64,000 bases of DNA, from NCBI RefSeq assembly GCF_016624945.1, contig NZ_JACVUI010000003.1:490146-554145 (forward strand). The letters are read 5' to 3'. The translations under genes and the position numbers were made by a program. The stretch comes from Acinetobacter sp. S54. GTDB taxonomy: Bacteria; Pseudomonadota; Gammaproteobacteria; Pseudomonadales; Moraxellaceae. Positions 27,935 through 36,888 of this stretch are shown piece by piece (within the stretch, counting starts at the first letter, position 1; each line of letters begins with the position of its first letter). The notes below the pieces were generated by a model. The model searched no databases and was not told the DNA's origin. It saw nothing but the letters and a program-made list of their open reading frames with translations.

Positions 27935-29452
27935 ATGACACAACAGATTAATAAAATTGCCATTATCGGCGTAGGTGTAATGGGTAGCGGTATTGCTCAG
28001 ATTGCAGCTCAGTCAGGCCATACTACTTATTTGTATGACGCCAAAACAGGCGCAGCACAACAGGCAAAGGAAAAATTGGGAGCGACATTTCAAAAGTTAC
28101 TTGATAAAAATAAGATTACGACTGAACAAGCCGATTCAGCCAATGCTAATCTTTTAATTGCCAATGAACTTACCGATTTAAAAGACTGTGATCTCATCGT
28201 TGAAGCCATTATTGAACGTCTGGATATCAAACAATCGCTCATGGATCAACTTGAAGCAATTGTTCCAGAAACCACTATTTTGGCATCTAATACATCATCA
28301 CTTTCAATTACAGCGATCGCGGCAAATTGTAAACATCCTGAACGTGTAATTGGCTACCATTTTTTTAATCCTGTACCACTCATGAAAGTGGTGGAAGTCA
28401 TTCAAGGTCTAAAAACGGATCCTAAGCATGTTGACACGCTAAATCAACTATCCCGTGTTTTTGGTCATCGTCCAGTTGTTGCAAAAGACACCCCAGGATT
28501 TATCATTAACCATGCGGGTCGTGCGTATGGCACCGAAGCACTTAAAATTCTGAATGAAAATGTCGCAGATATTAGCGAAATTGACCGCATTCTCCGGGAT
28601 GGCGTTGGTTTTAGAATGGGGCCATTTGAGTTAATGGATTTAACAGGTTTGGATGTTTCTCATCCTGTGATGGAATCGATCTATCATCAATATTATGAAG
28701 AAGCTCGCTATCGTCCGAACTCATTAACCAAACAAATGCTGGAAGCAAAACAGTTGGGCCGTAAAGTAGGTCAAGGGTTTTATGACTACCGCACTGGAAG
28801 CAAAACGGGTGAAACACCTGTCAAAATGGTTGAGCGTTTAGATCGTTATCCTGCTGTCTGGATTGCGGCTGATTTTGCAGATGATAAAAAAGTGCTTGAG
28901 GCCTATTTAACAGCGCAGAATGTTCAACTCGATACAGGAATAACACCACAAGCAGAAAGCTTATGTCTCTTGGCATGTTATGGCGAAGATACTACTCATG
29001 CAGCGCAGCGCCTACAAGTGAATCCAGCACACAGTGTTGCTATTGATATGCTCTATGGTATCGAAAAGCATCGTACCTTAATGCCATCACTTGCCACTGA
29101 AACCAGTTATGTTCAAGCCGCTCATTCCCTATTTAATCTTGATGGTGCCATCGTAAGTTGTATTAACGAAAGTACTGGTTTTGTTGCACAACGTGTATTG
29201 GCAATGGTGATTAATTTAGGTTGTGACATTGCTCAACAAAATATTGCAACGGTGGATGACATTAATGCTGCTGTGCGTCTAGGTCTGGGTTATCCATATG
29301 GCCCGATTGAATGGGGCGATGTACTCGGTGCAGACAAGATTTTATTGATCTTAAACCGCATTTCTGAATTGACTTACGACCCACGTTACCGCCCTAGCCC
29401 ATGGTTACAACGCCGTGTCGCACTTCATCTTCCACTTACATTTATTGCTTAA
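27935..29452 (+). CDS. dcaH: 3-hydroxyacyl-CoA dehydrogenase, PaaH-like
   Basis: It oxidises 3-hydroxyacyl-CoA dicarboxylate intermediates with NAD+. The 505-residue protein has the NAD motif GVGVMGSG (12-19), the catalytic His142 in GYHFFNPVPLM, SNTSSLSIT near 118-126, and two successive C-terminal 3HCDH domains (about 190-285 and 410-500). This doubling is typical of PaaH/PhaC-type enzymes, not of the shorter HBD. It sits between the SDR gene and the thiolase gene in the plus-strand dca operon. Confidence 0.9.
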   Translation: MTQQINKIAIIGVGVMGSGIAQIAAQSGHTTYLYDAKTGAAQQAKEKLGATFQKLLDKNKITTEQADSANANLLIANELTDLKDCDLIVEAIIERLDIKQSLMDQLEAIVPETTILASNTSSLSITAIAANCKHPERVIGYHFFNPVPLMKVVEVIQGLKTDPKHVDTLNQLSRVFGHRPVVAKDTPGFIINHAGRAYGTEALKILNENVADISEIDRILRDGVGFRMGPFELMDLTGLDVSHPVMESIYHQYYEEARYRPNSLTKQMLEAKQLGRKVGQGFYDYRTGSKTGETPVKMVERLDRYPAVWIAADFADDKKVLEAYLTAQNVQLDTGITPQAESLCLLACYGEDTTHAAQRLQVNPAHSVAIDMLYGIEKHRTLMPSLATETSYVQAAHSLFNLDGAIVSCINESTGFVAQRVLAMVINLGCDIAQQNIATVDDINAAVRLGLGYPYGPIEWGDVLGADKILLILNRISELTYDPRYRPSPWLQRRVALHLPLTFIA

Positions 29453-29470
29453 TCTAAAAAGGGAATTTCC

Positions 29471-30676
29471 ATGTTAAACGCTTATATTTATGACGGTTTA
29501 CGTACTCCATTTGGTCGCCATGCTGGTGAGCTTGCATCAATACGTCCCGATGACCTAGCGGGTTTGGTCATTCAACGTTTGATTGAAAAAACAGGGGTAT
29601 CTGGTGCAGATATTGAAGATGTTATTTTAGGTGATACCAATCAGGCTGGCGAAGACAGTCGCAACGTTGCACGTCATGCAGCGTTATTGGCAGGTTTGCC
29701 TGTTACTGTACCGGGTCAAACAGTCAACCGTTTATGTGCAAGCGGTTTGGGCGCAATTATTGACTCTGCACGCGCCATTACCTGTGGTGAAGGCGATTTA
29801 TATATTGCGGGTGGTGTAGAAAGTATGTCACGCGCTCCTTTTGTTATGGGTAAAGCCGAAAGTGCTTACAGCCGTGAAGCTAAAATCTTTGATACTACAA
29901 TTGGTTCACGTTTTCCAAATAAAAAAATTGTTGCGCAATATGGCGGCCACTCAATGCCAGAAACGGGTGATAATGTTGCAGTTGAATATGGTATTACCCG
30001 TGAACAAGCCGATTTATTTGCTGCTCAATCTCAAGCAAAATATCAAAAAGCTAAAGAAGATAGTTTCTTTGCAGGTGAAATTACTGCTGTTGAAGTTTCT
30101 CAAGGCAAAAAATTACCACCAAAACAGGTGATTGAAGATGAACATCCGCGTCCGAGTTCAACTGTTGAAGCTTTAACCAAATTAAAATCTTTATTTGAAG
30201 GTGGTGTCGTCACTGCGGGTAATGCATCGGGTATTAATGATGGTGCAGCAGCTGTTCTGGTCGGTTCTGAAGCAGCAGGTCAAAAATATGGCCTGAAACC
30301 AATGGCAAAAATTTTATCCGCTGCGGCGGCTGGTGTTGAACCCCGTATTATGGGGGCTGGTCCTATCGAAGCTATCAAAAAAGCAGTTTCTCGTGCAGGT
30401 TTAACCTTAGATGATATGGATATCATTGAAATCAATGAGGCTTTTGCTTCACAAGTCTTATCTTGCCTAAAAGGCTTAGACGTTGATTTTAATGATCCTC
30501 GTGTCAATCCAAATGGTGGTGCAATCGCGATCGGTCATCCATTGGGCGCATCTGGCGCGCGCTTGGCTCTGACTGTAGCACGTGAATTACAACGTCGTAA
30601 TAAAAAATATGCAGTGGTCAGCCTTTGTATTGGTGTGGGTCAAGGCTTGGCAATGGTAATTGAAAACGTTTCATAA
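29471..30676 (+). CDS. dcaF: 3-oxoadipyl-CoA/acetyl-CoA acyltransferase of the dca operon
   Basis: This thiolase of 401 residues is a paralogue of PcaF. It has Cys89 (NRLCASG), His356 (IGHPLGASG) and Cys386 (SLCIGVGQG), and completes a beta-oxidation turn by releasing acetyl-CoA. AGGGAA lies upstream of the ATG, 18 bases after dcaH. It ends the plus-strand operon. For adipate its product would be succinyl-CoA, which is also the donor for the DcaIJ transferase. Confidence 0.9.
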   Translation: MLNAYIYDGLRTPFGRHAGELASIRPDDLAGLVIQRLIEKTGVSGADIEDVILGDTNQAGEDSRNVARHAALLAGLPVTVPGQTVNRLCASGLGAIIDSARAITCGEGDLYIAGGVESMSRAPFVMGKAESAYSREAKIFDTTIGSRFPNKKIVAQYGGHSMPETGDNVAVEYGITREQADLFAAQSQAKYQKAKEDSFFAGEITAVEVSQGKKLPPKQVIEDEHPRPSSTVEALTKLKSLFEGGVVTAGNASGINDGAAAVLVGSEAAGQKYGLKPMAKILSAAAAGVEPRIMGAGPIEAIKKAVSRAGLTLDDMDIIEINEAFASQVLSCLKGLDVDFNDPRVNPNGGAIAIGHPLGASGARLALTVARELQRRNKKYAVVSLCIGVGQGLAMVIENVS

Positions 30677-30730
30677 TCTTTTTCATTTCAAATATCCATT
30701 CATCACACCAGCGCAGTGATGAATGGATTC

Positions 30731-30747
30731 ATTTTACAATGCAAAAT
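30731..30747. promoter_or_regulatory. IclR-type palindrome before the first IclR gene
   Basis: ATTTTACAATGCAAAAT is a 17-bp imperfect palindrome (8-bp arms around one base, one mismatch pair). It lies 44 bases upstream of the IclR start at 30792 and shares the TGCAAAAT arm with the site at 32982-32998. Confidence 0.5.
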
Positions 30748-30791
30748 AAAATGCTCTATTATCCTGATATAGTCTTTAATTTGAGAACTCA

Positions 30792-31637
30792 ATGGCCCAA
30801 AGCGCTGAAACTAAAAAGAATGATAAAACTCTTCATTTTGATGAAATTCGTTTAGATCCTATCTCTCATATTCATCGTGAAAATAATCCTCAGTTTATTG
30901 CTTCATTGGCACGTGGATTGGAATTACTTCGTTGTTTCTCTTTACAACACCAAGTTTTAGGGAATTTGGAACTTGCAAAAATGACAGGTTTACCAAAGCC
31001 AACCATTGCCAGAATTACAAATACTTTAGTTAGCTTAGGCTATTTGAAACAAATGCCAGACTCACCTAAATACATGCTAGATATCGGCGTACTTTCTTTA
31101 GGTTATGCAGCATTATCAAACCTTACTATTCGTACAACAGCTCATCCTTTTATGGAAGAAATGAGCCTCTATGCGCATGCTCCTGTGGCACTGGCAGCAC
31201 GCGATCGTCTAAACATGCTGTATTTGGATGTAGTGCAAACCAATAGCACACTACGCCGTCCAATTGGCTCAACCTTGCCCTTACATAACAGCTCGATGGG
31301 TCGCGCCTGTTTAGTCGCAACACCAGAATATGAAAGAAATTTACTTTTAGATGCCATTAAAAAACGTGAACCCGAACAATGGCCAGATATTAAAGAAAAA
31401 TTGGAACGAGCTTTTGAACAGTATAACCAATATGGATATTGTTTATCTTTAGGTGAATGGCAACAAGGGATTAACTCCGTTGCTGTCCCCTTGGTAAGCT
31501 CTAAACATGGACTATATGTGTTTAACTGCGGTTCCCCTGCTTATTTATTAAGTTCAGAAAAATTAATTGAAGAGATCGGTCCACGCTTGAGATATATGGT
31601 AAATAGTATTCAAGATGCACTAACAGAAAGCCTATAA
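30792..31637 (+). CDS. IclR-family transcriptional regulator, first copy
   Basis: The 281-residue protein has an IclR helix-turn-helix (about 45-100; NLELAKMTGLPKPTIARITN) and an effector domain with NSSMGRACLVATPEYER near residue 170. It is closely similar along its length to the protein at 34328-35173 (for example FIASLARGLELLRCFS against FITALARGLELLRCFS). It lies just after the dca thiolase gene and convergent with a CaiB-type gene. It may be the regulator named dcaR in ADP1, but I cannot tell which of the two copies corresponds. Confidence 0.85.
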   Translation: MAQSAETKKNDKTLHFDEIRLDPISHIHRENNPQFIASLARGLELLRCFSLQHQVLGNLELAKMTGLPKPTIARITNTLVSLGYLKQMPDSPKYMLDIGVLSLGYAALSNLTIRTTAHPFMEEMSLYAHAPVALAARDRLNMLYLDVVQTNSTLRRPIGSTLPLHNSSMGRACLVATPEYERNLLLDAIKKREPEQWPDIKEKLERAFEQYNQYGYCLSLGEWQQGINSVAVPLVSSKHGLYVFNCGSPAYLLSSEKLIEEIGPRLRYMVNSIQDALTESL

Positions 31638-31644
31638 ATATAAC

Positions 31645-31675
31645 AAAGGAGCAGCTTAATTAACTGCTCCTTTTA
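31645..31675. terminator. Bidirectional terminator between convergent IclR and CaiB genes
   Basis: AAGGAGCAG and CTGCTCCTT form a 9-bp GC-containing stem with an AT loop. It is followed by TTTTATTTTA on the plus strand and flanked by A residues that give U's on the minus strand. Confidence 0.85.
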
Positions 31676-31677
31676 TT

Positions 31678-32901
31678 TTAGCCTTGTTGAACAACTTTTT
31701 TGTCTTTTAACTCTTGCAACTCACTTGCTGATAAAAAACGATTTAAAATTTGATCAGTATCTTCACCTAAATATGGCGGGCTTTTGACATATTGCACAGG
31801 TGTTTTGGATAATTTGATGGGTGAGCCAATTGAAACATAATCTGAACGGAGAGGATGCTGCATATTCACCACCATTTCCCGATAAACCACCTGCTCTTCT
31901 TCTAGGGTCTGTTGTAAGTTATTAATCATGCCTACAGGGACTTGAACTGCATGAATACGATCGACCCAAGTCTGAGCAGGTTGAGTCATAAAATGCTGTT
32001 GCAGAATCGCACTGATTTCTTCGCGATGCATGACTCGGCCCTTATTTTTTGCAAATTTAGGGTCTTCACAAAGTTCAGGTAAACCGATACTTTGACATAG
32101 TGCTTTAAATTGTTGATCATTACCACAGGCAATAATGAATTCACCTTCTTGGGCTTTAAACACTTGATAAGGCACAATATTGGCATGAGCATTACCAAAG
32201 CGTCCTGGTATTTTCGATGAAGTTAAATAATTCATGGCCAATACCGAAAGCGAAGCCACTTGAGTATCAAGTAATGCCATATCAACATGTTGACCTTCGC
32301 CTGTGGTGACACGAGACAATAAAGCTGCCTGAATCGCAATTGCGGCATACAGACCTGTAGTCAGATCTGCAAATGCCAAACCTGCTTTCTGTGGACCGCC
32401 ACCAGGTAAATCATCCCGTTCACCAGTGACACTCATCATGCCGCCCATGCCTTGAATAATAAAATCATAGCCCGGTTCGGCAGCACGAGGCCCTTTTTGT
32501 CCAAAACCTGTGATTGAGCAATACACCAGTTTTGGATTGATCTGACTTAAGCTTTCATAATCCAGCCCATATTTTTTAAGAGAGCCCGCTTTATAGTTTT
32601 CAATAAGAACATCACTTTCTAGCACCATTTTTTTAATTAATGCTTGACCTTCAGTACTGGCTAAATCAATCGCAACCGAATGTTTACCACGATTTGCTGA
32701 TAAATAATAAGCCGACTCGCCTGTGTCATCACCTTCATTATTTTTGAGAAATGGAGGCCCCCAGATCCTTGTGTCATCGCCATGAAATGGCTTTTCAATC
32801 TTGATGACCTCTGCACCCAAGTCCGCTAAAATTTGACTGCACCACGGGCCAGCCAGAATACGACTTAAATCCAGAACCCTAAATCCTGTTAAGGCACCCA
32901 T
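31678..32901 (-). CDS. CaiB/BaiF-type (class III) CoA transferase, first copy
   Basis: Class III CoA transferases move CoA between organic acids through an aspartyl-CoA intermediate. The 407 residues begin with the family pattern GFRVLDLSRILAGPW; GYDFIIQGMGG lies near 145-154 and the catalytic Asp is Asp179 (AFADLTTG). It resembles the succinyl-CoA:dicarboxylate transferases. The ATG at 32901 has AGGA six bases upstream; an in-frame ATG at 32913 does not. Next to an MFS gene and an IclR gene, it probably activates a diacid. Confidence 0.87.
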   Translation of the reverse strand: MGALTGFRVLDLSRILAGPWCSQILADLGAEVIKIEKPFHGDDTRIWGPPFLKNNEGDDTGESAYYLSANRGKHSVAIDLASTEGQALIKKMVLESDVLIENYKAGSLKKYGLDYESLSQINPKLVYCSITGFGQKGPRAAEPGYDFIIQGMGGMMSVTGERDDLPGGGPQKAGLAFADLTTGLYAAIAIQAALLSRVTTGEGQHVDMALLDTQVASLSVLAMNYLTSSKIPGRFGNAHANIVPYQVFKAQEGEFIIACGNDQQFKALCQSIGLPELCEDPKFAKNKGRVMHREEISAILQQHFMTQPAQTWVDRIHAVQVPVGMINNLQQTLEEEQVVYREMVVNMQHPLRSDYVSIGSPIKLSKTPVQYVKSPPYLGEDTDQILNRFLSASELQELKDKKVVQQG

Positions 32902-32981
32902 ATCATTCCTCATTATTGTTGATAAAATTTAGTTATTCCTTAAAATCGAAATTACATTCGATGCTTAAATAATAAATCAAA

Positions 32982-32998
32982 ATATCGCATTGCAAAAT
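32982..32998. promoter_or_regulatory. Palindrome with TCGCATTGCA core between CaiB-1 and MFS
   Basis: ATATCGCATTGCAAAAT is an imperfect 17-bp dyad. Its right half matches the TTGCATTGCAA-type site family and its left half the TATCGCA of the second-module sites. It lies 80 bases before the CaiB start. Confidence 0.45.
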
Positions 32999-33066
32999 AA
33001 AATTCTATTATTATTGTAAAAATATTTATTTTTGATTAAGCTTAGTTTTCCCTCTTCTGTGCAATA

Positions 33067-33083
33067 CCATTGCATTGCAAAAC
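33067..33083. promoter_or_regulatory. Palindrome with TTGCATTGCAA core next to the MFS start
   Basis: CCATTGCATTGCAAAAC centres on the palindrome TTGCATTGCAA (33070-33080). It ends nine bases before the ATG at 33092, so a bound regulator would block expression of this transporter gene. Confidence 0.45.
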
Positions 33084-33091
33084 TCAAGTGA

Positions 33092-34279
33092 ATGTACATG
33101 AAATCTTCGAGTATCTATACACCAACCGTTATTTTGATGGCAGTTGCTGCTGGTATTTGCTCAGGAAGTAATTATTTTAGCCAGCCCTTAGTTCATTCGA
33201 TGGCTTTGTCACTTCATCTTTCAGAAACCACGATTGCTTGGGTTCCCACACTGGCTCAAATTGCCTATGCCAGTGGGTTACTTTTTCTCATGCCTTTGGG
33301 GGATATTTTAGAAAAAAGACGGCTATTATTTATTCTAATGTTGTTGGCATCTGTGGGTTTACTGATTAGTGGATTTTCCAATCATATCGGATTGATCATG
33401 CTAGGAACATTGATCACCGGATTATTTTCCGTTTCAGCACAGCTATTACTGCCTCTAGCTGCTAGTTTGGTTCCCATTCAGCATAGTGGCCGTGTTGTTG
33501 GTTTTCTCATCAGTGGTTTAATGATTGGTATTTTGTTGGCGCGTTCATTATCAGGACTAATGTCGACATTATTTGCATGGAATATTATTTATCTAATTAG
33601 TGGCTTCTTATTATTGGCAATTGCCATAATTTTATATCACAAAATCGGTTCTTTTCCCGCCACAAAGTCTGAAAGTTATTTTAAAACAATTCGATCCATT
33701 CCCGTTATTTTTAAGGAAAATCAAAGATTACGCCGTCGAAGCTATATTGGTTTTCTCACCTTTGCTGGCATTAGCATGACCTTCACGACTATGTCACTTT
33801 TGCTCGCACCTGCACCCTATTATTTTAGCGACTTTACTATTGGGTTGTTTGGCTTTGTCGGAATTATTGGGACGTTTATTGCCAATTTTTCAGGAAAATA
33901 TATTGATCAAGGCTATATTCATAAAATTTCGATCTGCTGTGGTTTTGGGCTGATTCTGAGCTGGATTTTCTTTAGTTTATTGCCTGTATCATTTGTATTT
34001 TATGTGCTTGCAACAGTCTTGATCTATTCTTGTCTTTCCGCTGTTCATGTCACTAATCAAAGCATTGTCTTTAAACTAAATGAACAACTGAGATCAAGAT
34101 TTAATGCTATTTATATGACCAGTTATTTTACTGGAGGTGCAGTTGGAACAACTGCGGGTAGTTATGCATGGCGACATTATGGCTGGCAGGGTGTTTGTGT
34201 TTTAGGAATATTTTTTGCAATTTTGACACTTTACGGTTGTCTTCGTGATGCAAAATCATCGCCGATTTTAACGCAATAA
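33092..34279 (+). CDS. MFS transporter, paralogue of the dca-operon exporter-type MFS
   Basis: The 395-residue, 12-helix protein has GICSGSNYFSQPLVHSMALS (about 18-37) and MPLGDILEKRRLLF in loop 2-3, close to the 19504-20730 gene. The second codon pair offers another ATG at 33098; the ribosome site is weak for both. It is divergent from the first CaiB-type gene across 190 bases with two operator-like palindromes, so the two are probably controlled together. The substrate is unknown; a dicarboxylate is suggested by context. Confidence 0.8.
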   Translation: MYMKSSSIYTPTVILMAVAAGICSGSNYFSQPLVHSMALSLHLSETTIAWVPTLAQIAYASGLLFLMPLGDILEKRRLLFILMLLASVGLLISGFSNHIGLIMLGTLITGLFSVSAQLLLPLAASLVPIQHSGRVVGFLISGLMIGILLARSLSGLMSTLFAWNIIYLISGFLLLAIAIILYHKIGSFPATKSESYFKTIRSIPVIFKENQRLRRRSYIGFLTFAGISMTFTTMSLLLAPAPYYFSDFTIGLFGFVGIIGTFIANFSGKYIDQGYIHKISICCGFGLILSWIFFSLLPVSFVFYVLATVLIYSCLSAVHVTNQSIVFKLNEQLRSRFNAIYMTSYFTGGAVGTTAGSYAWRHYGWQGVCVLGIFFAILTLYGCLRDAKSSPILTQ

Positions 34280-34283
34280 AAAA

Positions 34284-34307
34284 GCCAGTAATTCTATCGT
34301 TACTGGC
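34284..34307 (-). terminator. Terminator of the second IclR gene
   Basis: Read on the minus strand, GCCAGTAA and TTACTGGC form an 8-bp stem with an 8-base loop, followed directly by TTTTTTATTG. It lies 20 bases beyond the IclR stop at 34328. It may also end the convergent MFS transcript. Confidence 0.85.
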
Positions 34308-34327
34308 GGTGATATATGAAATAGAGA

Positions 34328-35173
34328 TTAACCAATTTCAGTTTTGATATTATTGACCATATGCAATAAACGCGGTGCGATATCTTCTTCCAATTTCTCA
34401 CGTTTCATAATGAAGCTTGGCCCGCCACAATTAAACACCAATAAGCCATGCTGCTCATGCAACAAAGGCACAGCCACAGAATTTACATCTTTATGCCAAT
34501 CTCCAATCGAGAAGCAGTAACCAAAGTCCTGATAATCTTTGAAGGCTTTATCTAGATCACGATTAATCTTAATCCAGTCTTCCTTGTGTTTATTGCGGAT
34601 AGCATTCAACAGAAAGTCACGTTCATCTTCAGGCATAGCAGCCAGACACGCGCGGCCCATTGAACTTAGATGAATCGGCAAATAGGTTCCCACCTGACGA
34701 CGCATGGTTACATTCCCTTTACCCTGTACTACGTCTAAATAGATCATGTTTAAACGATCACGTGTCGACATGGCAACCGCAGCACCTGCATAATCGGCAA
34801 GTTCTTTCATATAAGGTTGGGCAATTGAGCGTACAGATACATTTGCAAGCATGGAATAACCAAATGCAAGAACACCAACGGACAACTGAAATTTAGTTGA
34901 ATTAGGCACCTGACGAATATAACCAAGACGTGACAACGTATGGGTTAAACGCGTAATAGTCGGTTTAGGCAAACCTGTCATTTGAGACAATTCCTGATTG
35001 CCCAGATGCGGTTGTTTGGCTGAAAAACAGCGTAAAAGCTCTAAACCACGCGCAAGCGCAGTAATAAACTGACGATCATCTTCTTCCTGCATATCTTCAA
35101 TGGGATGAAGTAATTCATGGCGCAGCGGAACCAGTAGTTTTTCAGTTTGTTCGGTTTCGTTTAAATCAGTCAT
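34328..35173 (-). CDS. IclR-family transcriptional regulator, second copy
   Basis: The 281-residue IclR protein has the helix-turn-helix NQELSQMTGLPKPTITRLTH (about 59-78) and an effector domain containing IHLSSMGRACLAAMPEDER (about 165-183). It is a close paralogue of the 30792-31637 protein. A perfect palindrome TTTCGCATTGCGAAA lies 35 bases upstream of its start, a probable autoregulatory site. The same pattern at the dcaA/dcaE region makes this copy a good candidate for the dca regulator. Confidence 0.87.
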   Translation of the reverse strand: MTDLNETEQTEKLLVPLRHELLHPIEDMQEEDDRQFITALARGLELLRCFSAKQPHLGNQELSQMTGLPKPTITRLTHTLSRLGYIRQVPNSTKFQLSVGVLAFGYSMLANVSVRSIAQPYMKELADYAGAAVAMSTRDRLNMIYLDVVQGKGNVTMRRQVGTYLPIHLSSMGRACLAAMPEDERDFLLNAIRNKHKEDWIKINRDLDKAFKDYQDFGYCFSIGDWHKDVNSVAVPLLHEQHGLLVFNCGGPSFIMKREKLEEDIAPRLLHMVNNIKTEIG

Positions 35174-35207
35174 GGTATTAGAGCGTACTCAACTCAATTA
35201 ATTAATG

Positions 35208-35222
35208 TTTCGCATTGCGAAA
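35208..35222. promoter_or_regulatory. Perfect palindrome upstream of the second IclR gene
   Basis: TTTCGCATTGCGAAA is perfect, with 7-bp arms around T35215. It lies between the CaiB-2 stop (35308) and the IclR start (35173), so it can only sensibly serve the IclR gene. Confidence 0.68.
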
Positions 35223-35307
35223 ATTATAATCTATTTATTCTATTAATAGCAAAAGAAGCATGTAGAAAAACGTTTACTTCTTTTGCTATTTCCACCTTTT
35301 TGTAGCC

Positions 35308-36525
35308 TTATTCTACAATTCCTTTCGATTTTAGCTCATCCAGCGTTTGTTTGGTCAATATTCTGGAAAGTATTTCATCTGTATGCTGTCCCAACATCGG
35401 AGGTGCATGTTTATATTCAATAGGTGTTCGAGACATCTTAATGGGAGACCCAATCACTTTCAGATCTTTACGTTGCGGATGTGGCATATCGACCAACATT
35501 TTTCGTTCAACGACTTGAGGCTCTTCAAATGCTTGTTCTAGATTATTAATCACACCAACAGGAACTTTTGCAGCATGAATCATTGCAACCCATTCATCAG
35601 CAGTTTTATGCGCAAAATGTGCGGATAATAATTGAGTGATTTCTTCGCGATGCTTGATACGGTCTGCATTTCGGGTAAATTTGGGATTAATTGGCAGTTC
35701 AGGTAAACCAATTGCTTGGCATAACTGAATAAATTGCGTGTCATTGCCGCAGGCAATAATAAAATCACGATCGCATGCTTTAAACACTTGGTAAGGCACA
35801 ATATTGGCATGAGCATTGCCATAACGGCCTGGTACTTTACCTGATGCCAGATAGTTCATCCCTTGATTTGCCAACGTTGCAATTTGCACATCTAGTAACG
35901 CCATATCGATATACTGACCCAAGCCCGTAATATTTCGATTCAATAATGCCGCCTGAATCGCAATTGTTGAATATAAGCCAGTGGTAATATCAGAAAATGC
36001 GATACCTAATTTTTGCGGTCCACCGCCTGGTAAGTCATCTTTTTCACCGGTCACAGACATAAGTCCGCCCATACCCTGAATAATGAAATCATAACCAGGT
36101 TCTTCGGCACGAGGCCCTGTTTGACCAAAACCTGTAATCGAACAATAGATTAATTTAGGGTTTAACTTGGATAATGTTTCATAATCCAGCCCATATTTTT
36201 TTAATGAACCTGTCTTGTAGTTTTCAATAACGACATCTGATTCAAGTGCCAAAGCGCGCACTACTTCTTGACCTTCCGGGGTTGCAATATCAATAGCAAC
36301 AGAAAGTTTATTACGATTGGTCGACTGATAATAAGCAGCTTCATGTGTGTCGCGTCCTTCGTCATCTTTCATCCAAGGTGGCCCCCACGAACGCGTATCA
36401 TCTCCGCGTTTAGGACGTTCGACCTTAATGACCTCTGCACCTAAATCAGCGAGAATTTGCCCACACCACGGACCTGCCAGAACCCGACTTAAATCTAGAA
36501 CACGAAATCCTTCTAGAGCACCCAT
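35308..36525 (-). CDS. CaiB/BaiF-type (class III) CoA transferase, second copy
   Basis: The 405-residue paralogue of the gene at 31678 has the same landmarks: GFRVLDLSRVLAGPW, GYDFIIQGMGG (145-155) and catalytic Asp179 (AFSDITTG). The ATG at 36525 (MGALEGFR) follows AGGAAGAAGT and is preferred to the upstream ATG at 36546. It is divergent from an MFS gene across 363 bases that hold two near-identical palindromes, and is followed by an IclR gene. The conserved residues suggest that both copies are active; different diacid ranges would explain keeping both. Confidence 0.87.
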   Translation of the reverse strand: MGALEGFRVLDLSRVLAGPWCGQILADLGAEVIKVERPKRGDDTRSWGPPWMKDDEGRDTHEAAYYQSTNRNKLSVAIDIATPEGQEVVRALALESDVVIENYKTGSLKKYGLDYETLSKLNPKLIYCSITGFGQTGPRAEEPGYDFIIQGMGGLMSVTGEKDDLPGGGPQKLGIAFSDITTGLYSTIAIQAALLNRNITGLGQYIDMALLDVQIATLANQGMNYLASGKVPGRYGNAHANIVPYQVFKACDRDFIIACGNDTQFIQLCQAIGLPELPINPKFTRNADRIKHREEITQLLSAHFAHKTADEWVAMIHAAKVPVGVINNLEQAFEEPQVVERKMLVDMPHPQRKDLKVIGSPIKMSRTPIEYKHAPPMLGQHTDEILSRILTKQTLDELKSKGIVE

Positions 36526-36580
36526 ACTTCTTCCTATAACAACCAAAATCGACGAAATATTTAATATCTAAATTAATATT

Positions 36581-36600
36581 AAATTTCGCATAGCGATATT
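36581..36600. promoter_or_regulatory. Operator copy on the CaiB-2 side
   Basis: AAATTTCGCATAGCGATATT shares the 15 bases TCGCATAGCGATATT with the site at 36722-36742; the left arm is TTTCGC instead of TATCGC. It lies 55 bases upstream of the CaiB start at 36525. Confidence 0.6.
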
Positions 36601-36721
36601 AAAAGACTAATATACACCGTTTCAACTCAATAGCAAATATTGATAAAGGACAGACTAAAGTTGTACTTTTCTATTTTAATCAAATTTCTTATTAAAAAAC
36701 ATAAATTTAATGAGAATAACA

Positions 36722-36742
36722 AAATATCGCATAGCGATATTT
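36722..36742. promoter_or_regulatory. Operator copy on the MFS side
   Basis: AAATATCGC (36722-36730) and GCGATATTT (36734-36742) are perfect 9-bp arms around ATA. It lies about 146 bases before the MFS start at 36889. Confidence 0.65.
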
Positions 36743-36888
36743 ATTTTTATAATTATTGTTTTATTTGATTCTTTGTTTTACTATCCGAAAAATTTTTAAA
36801 AATCTCTCAATACAATTTACTGACTTTTAAAGACTAAAACGTCAGTTTAATCGTATGGATATTTTATCTGTGGTAAAGGAATATAGCT

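Larger units (their letters stand above)
36526..36888. other. Divergent intergenic region with two operator copies
   Basis: There is no gene here. The region is very AT-rich and holds the palindromes at 36581-36600 and 36722-36742, about 141 bases apart, each nearer one of the two divergent genes. Further partial sites (ATCGACGAAATAT near 36548) lie close to the CaiB start. I could not place -10 and -35 boxes with confidence. Confidence 0.55.
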
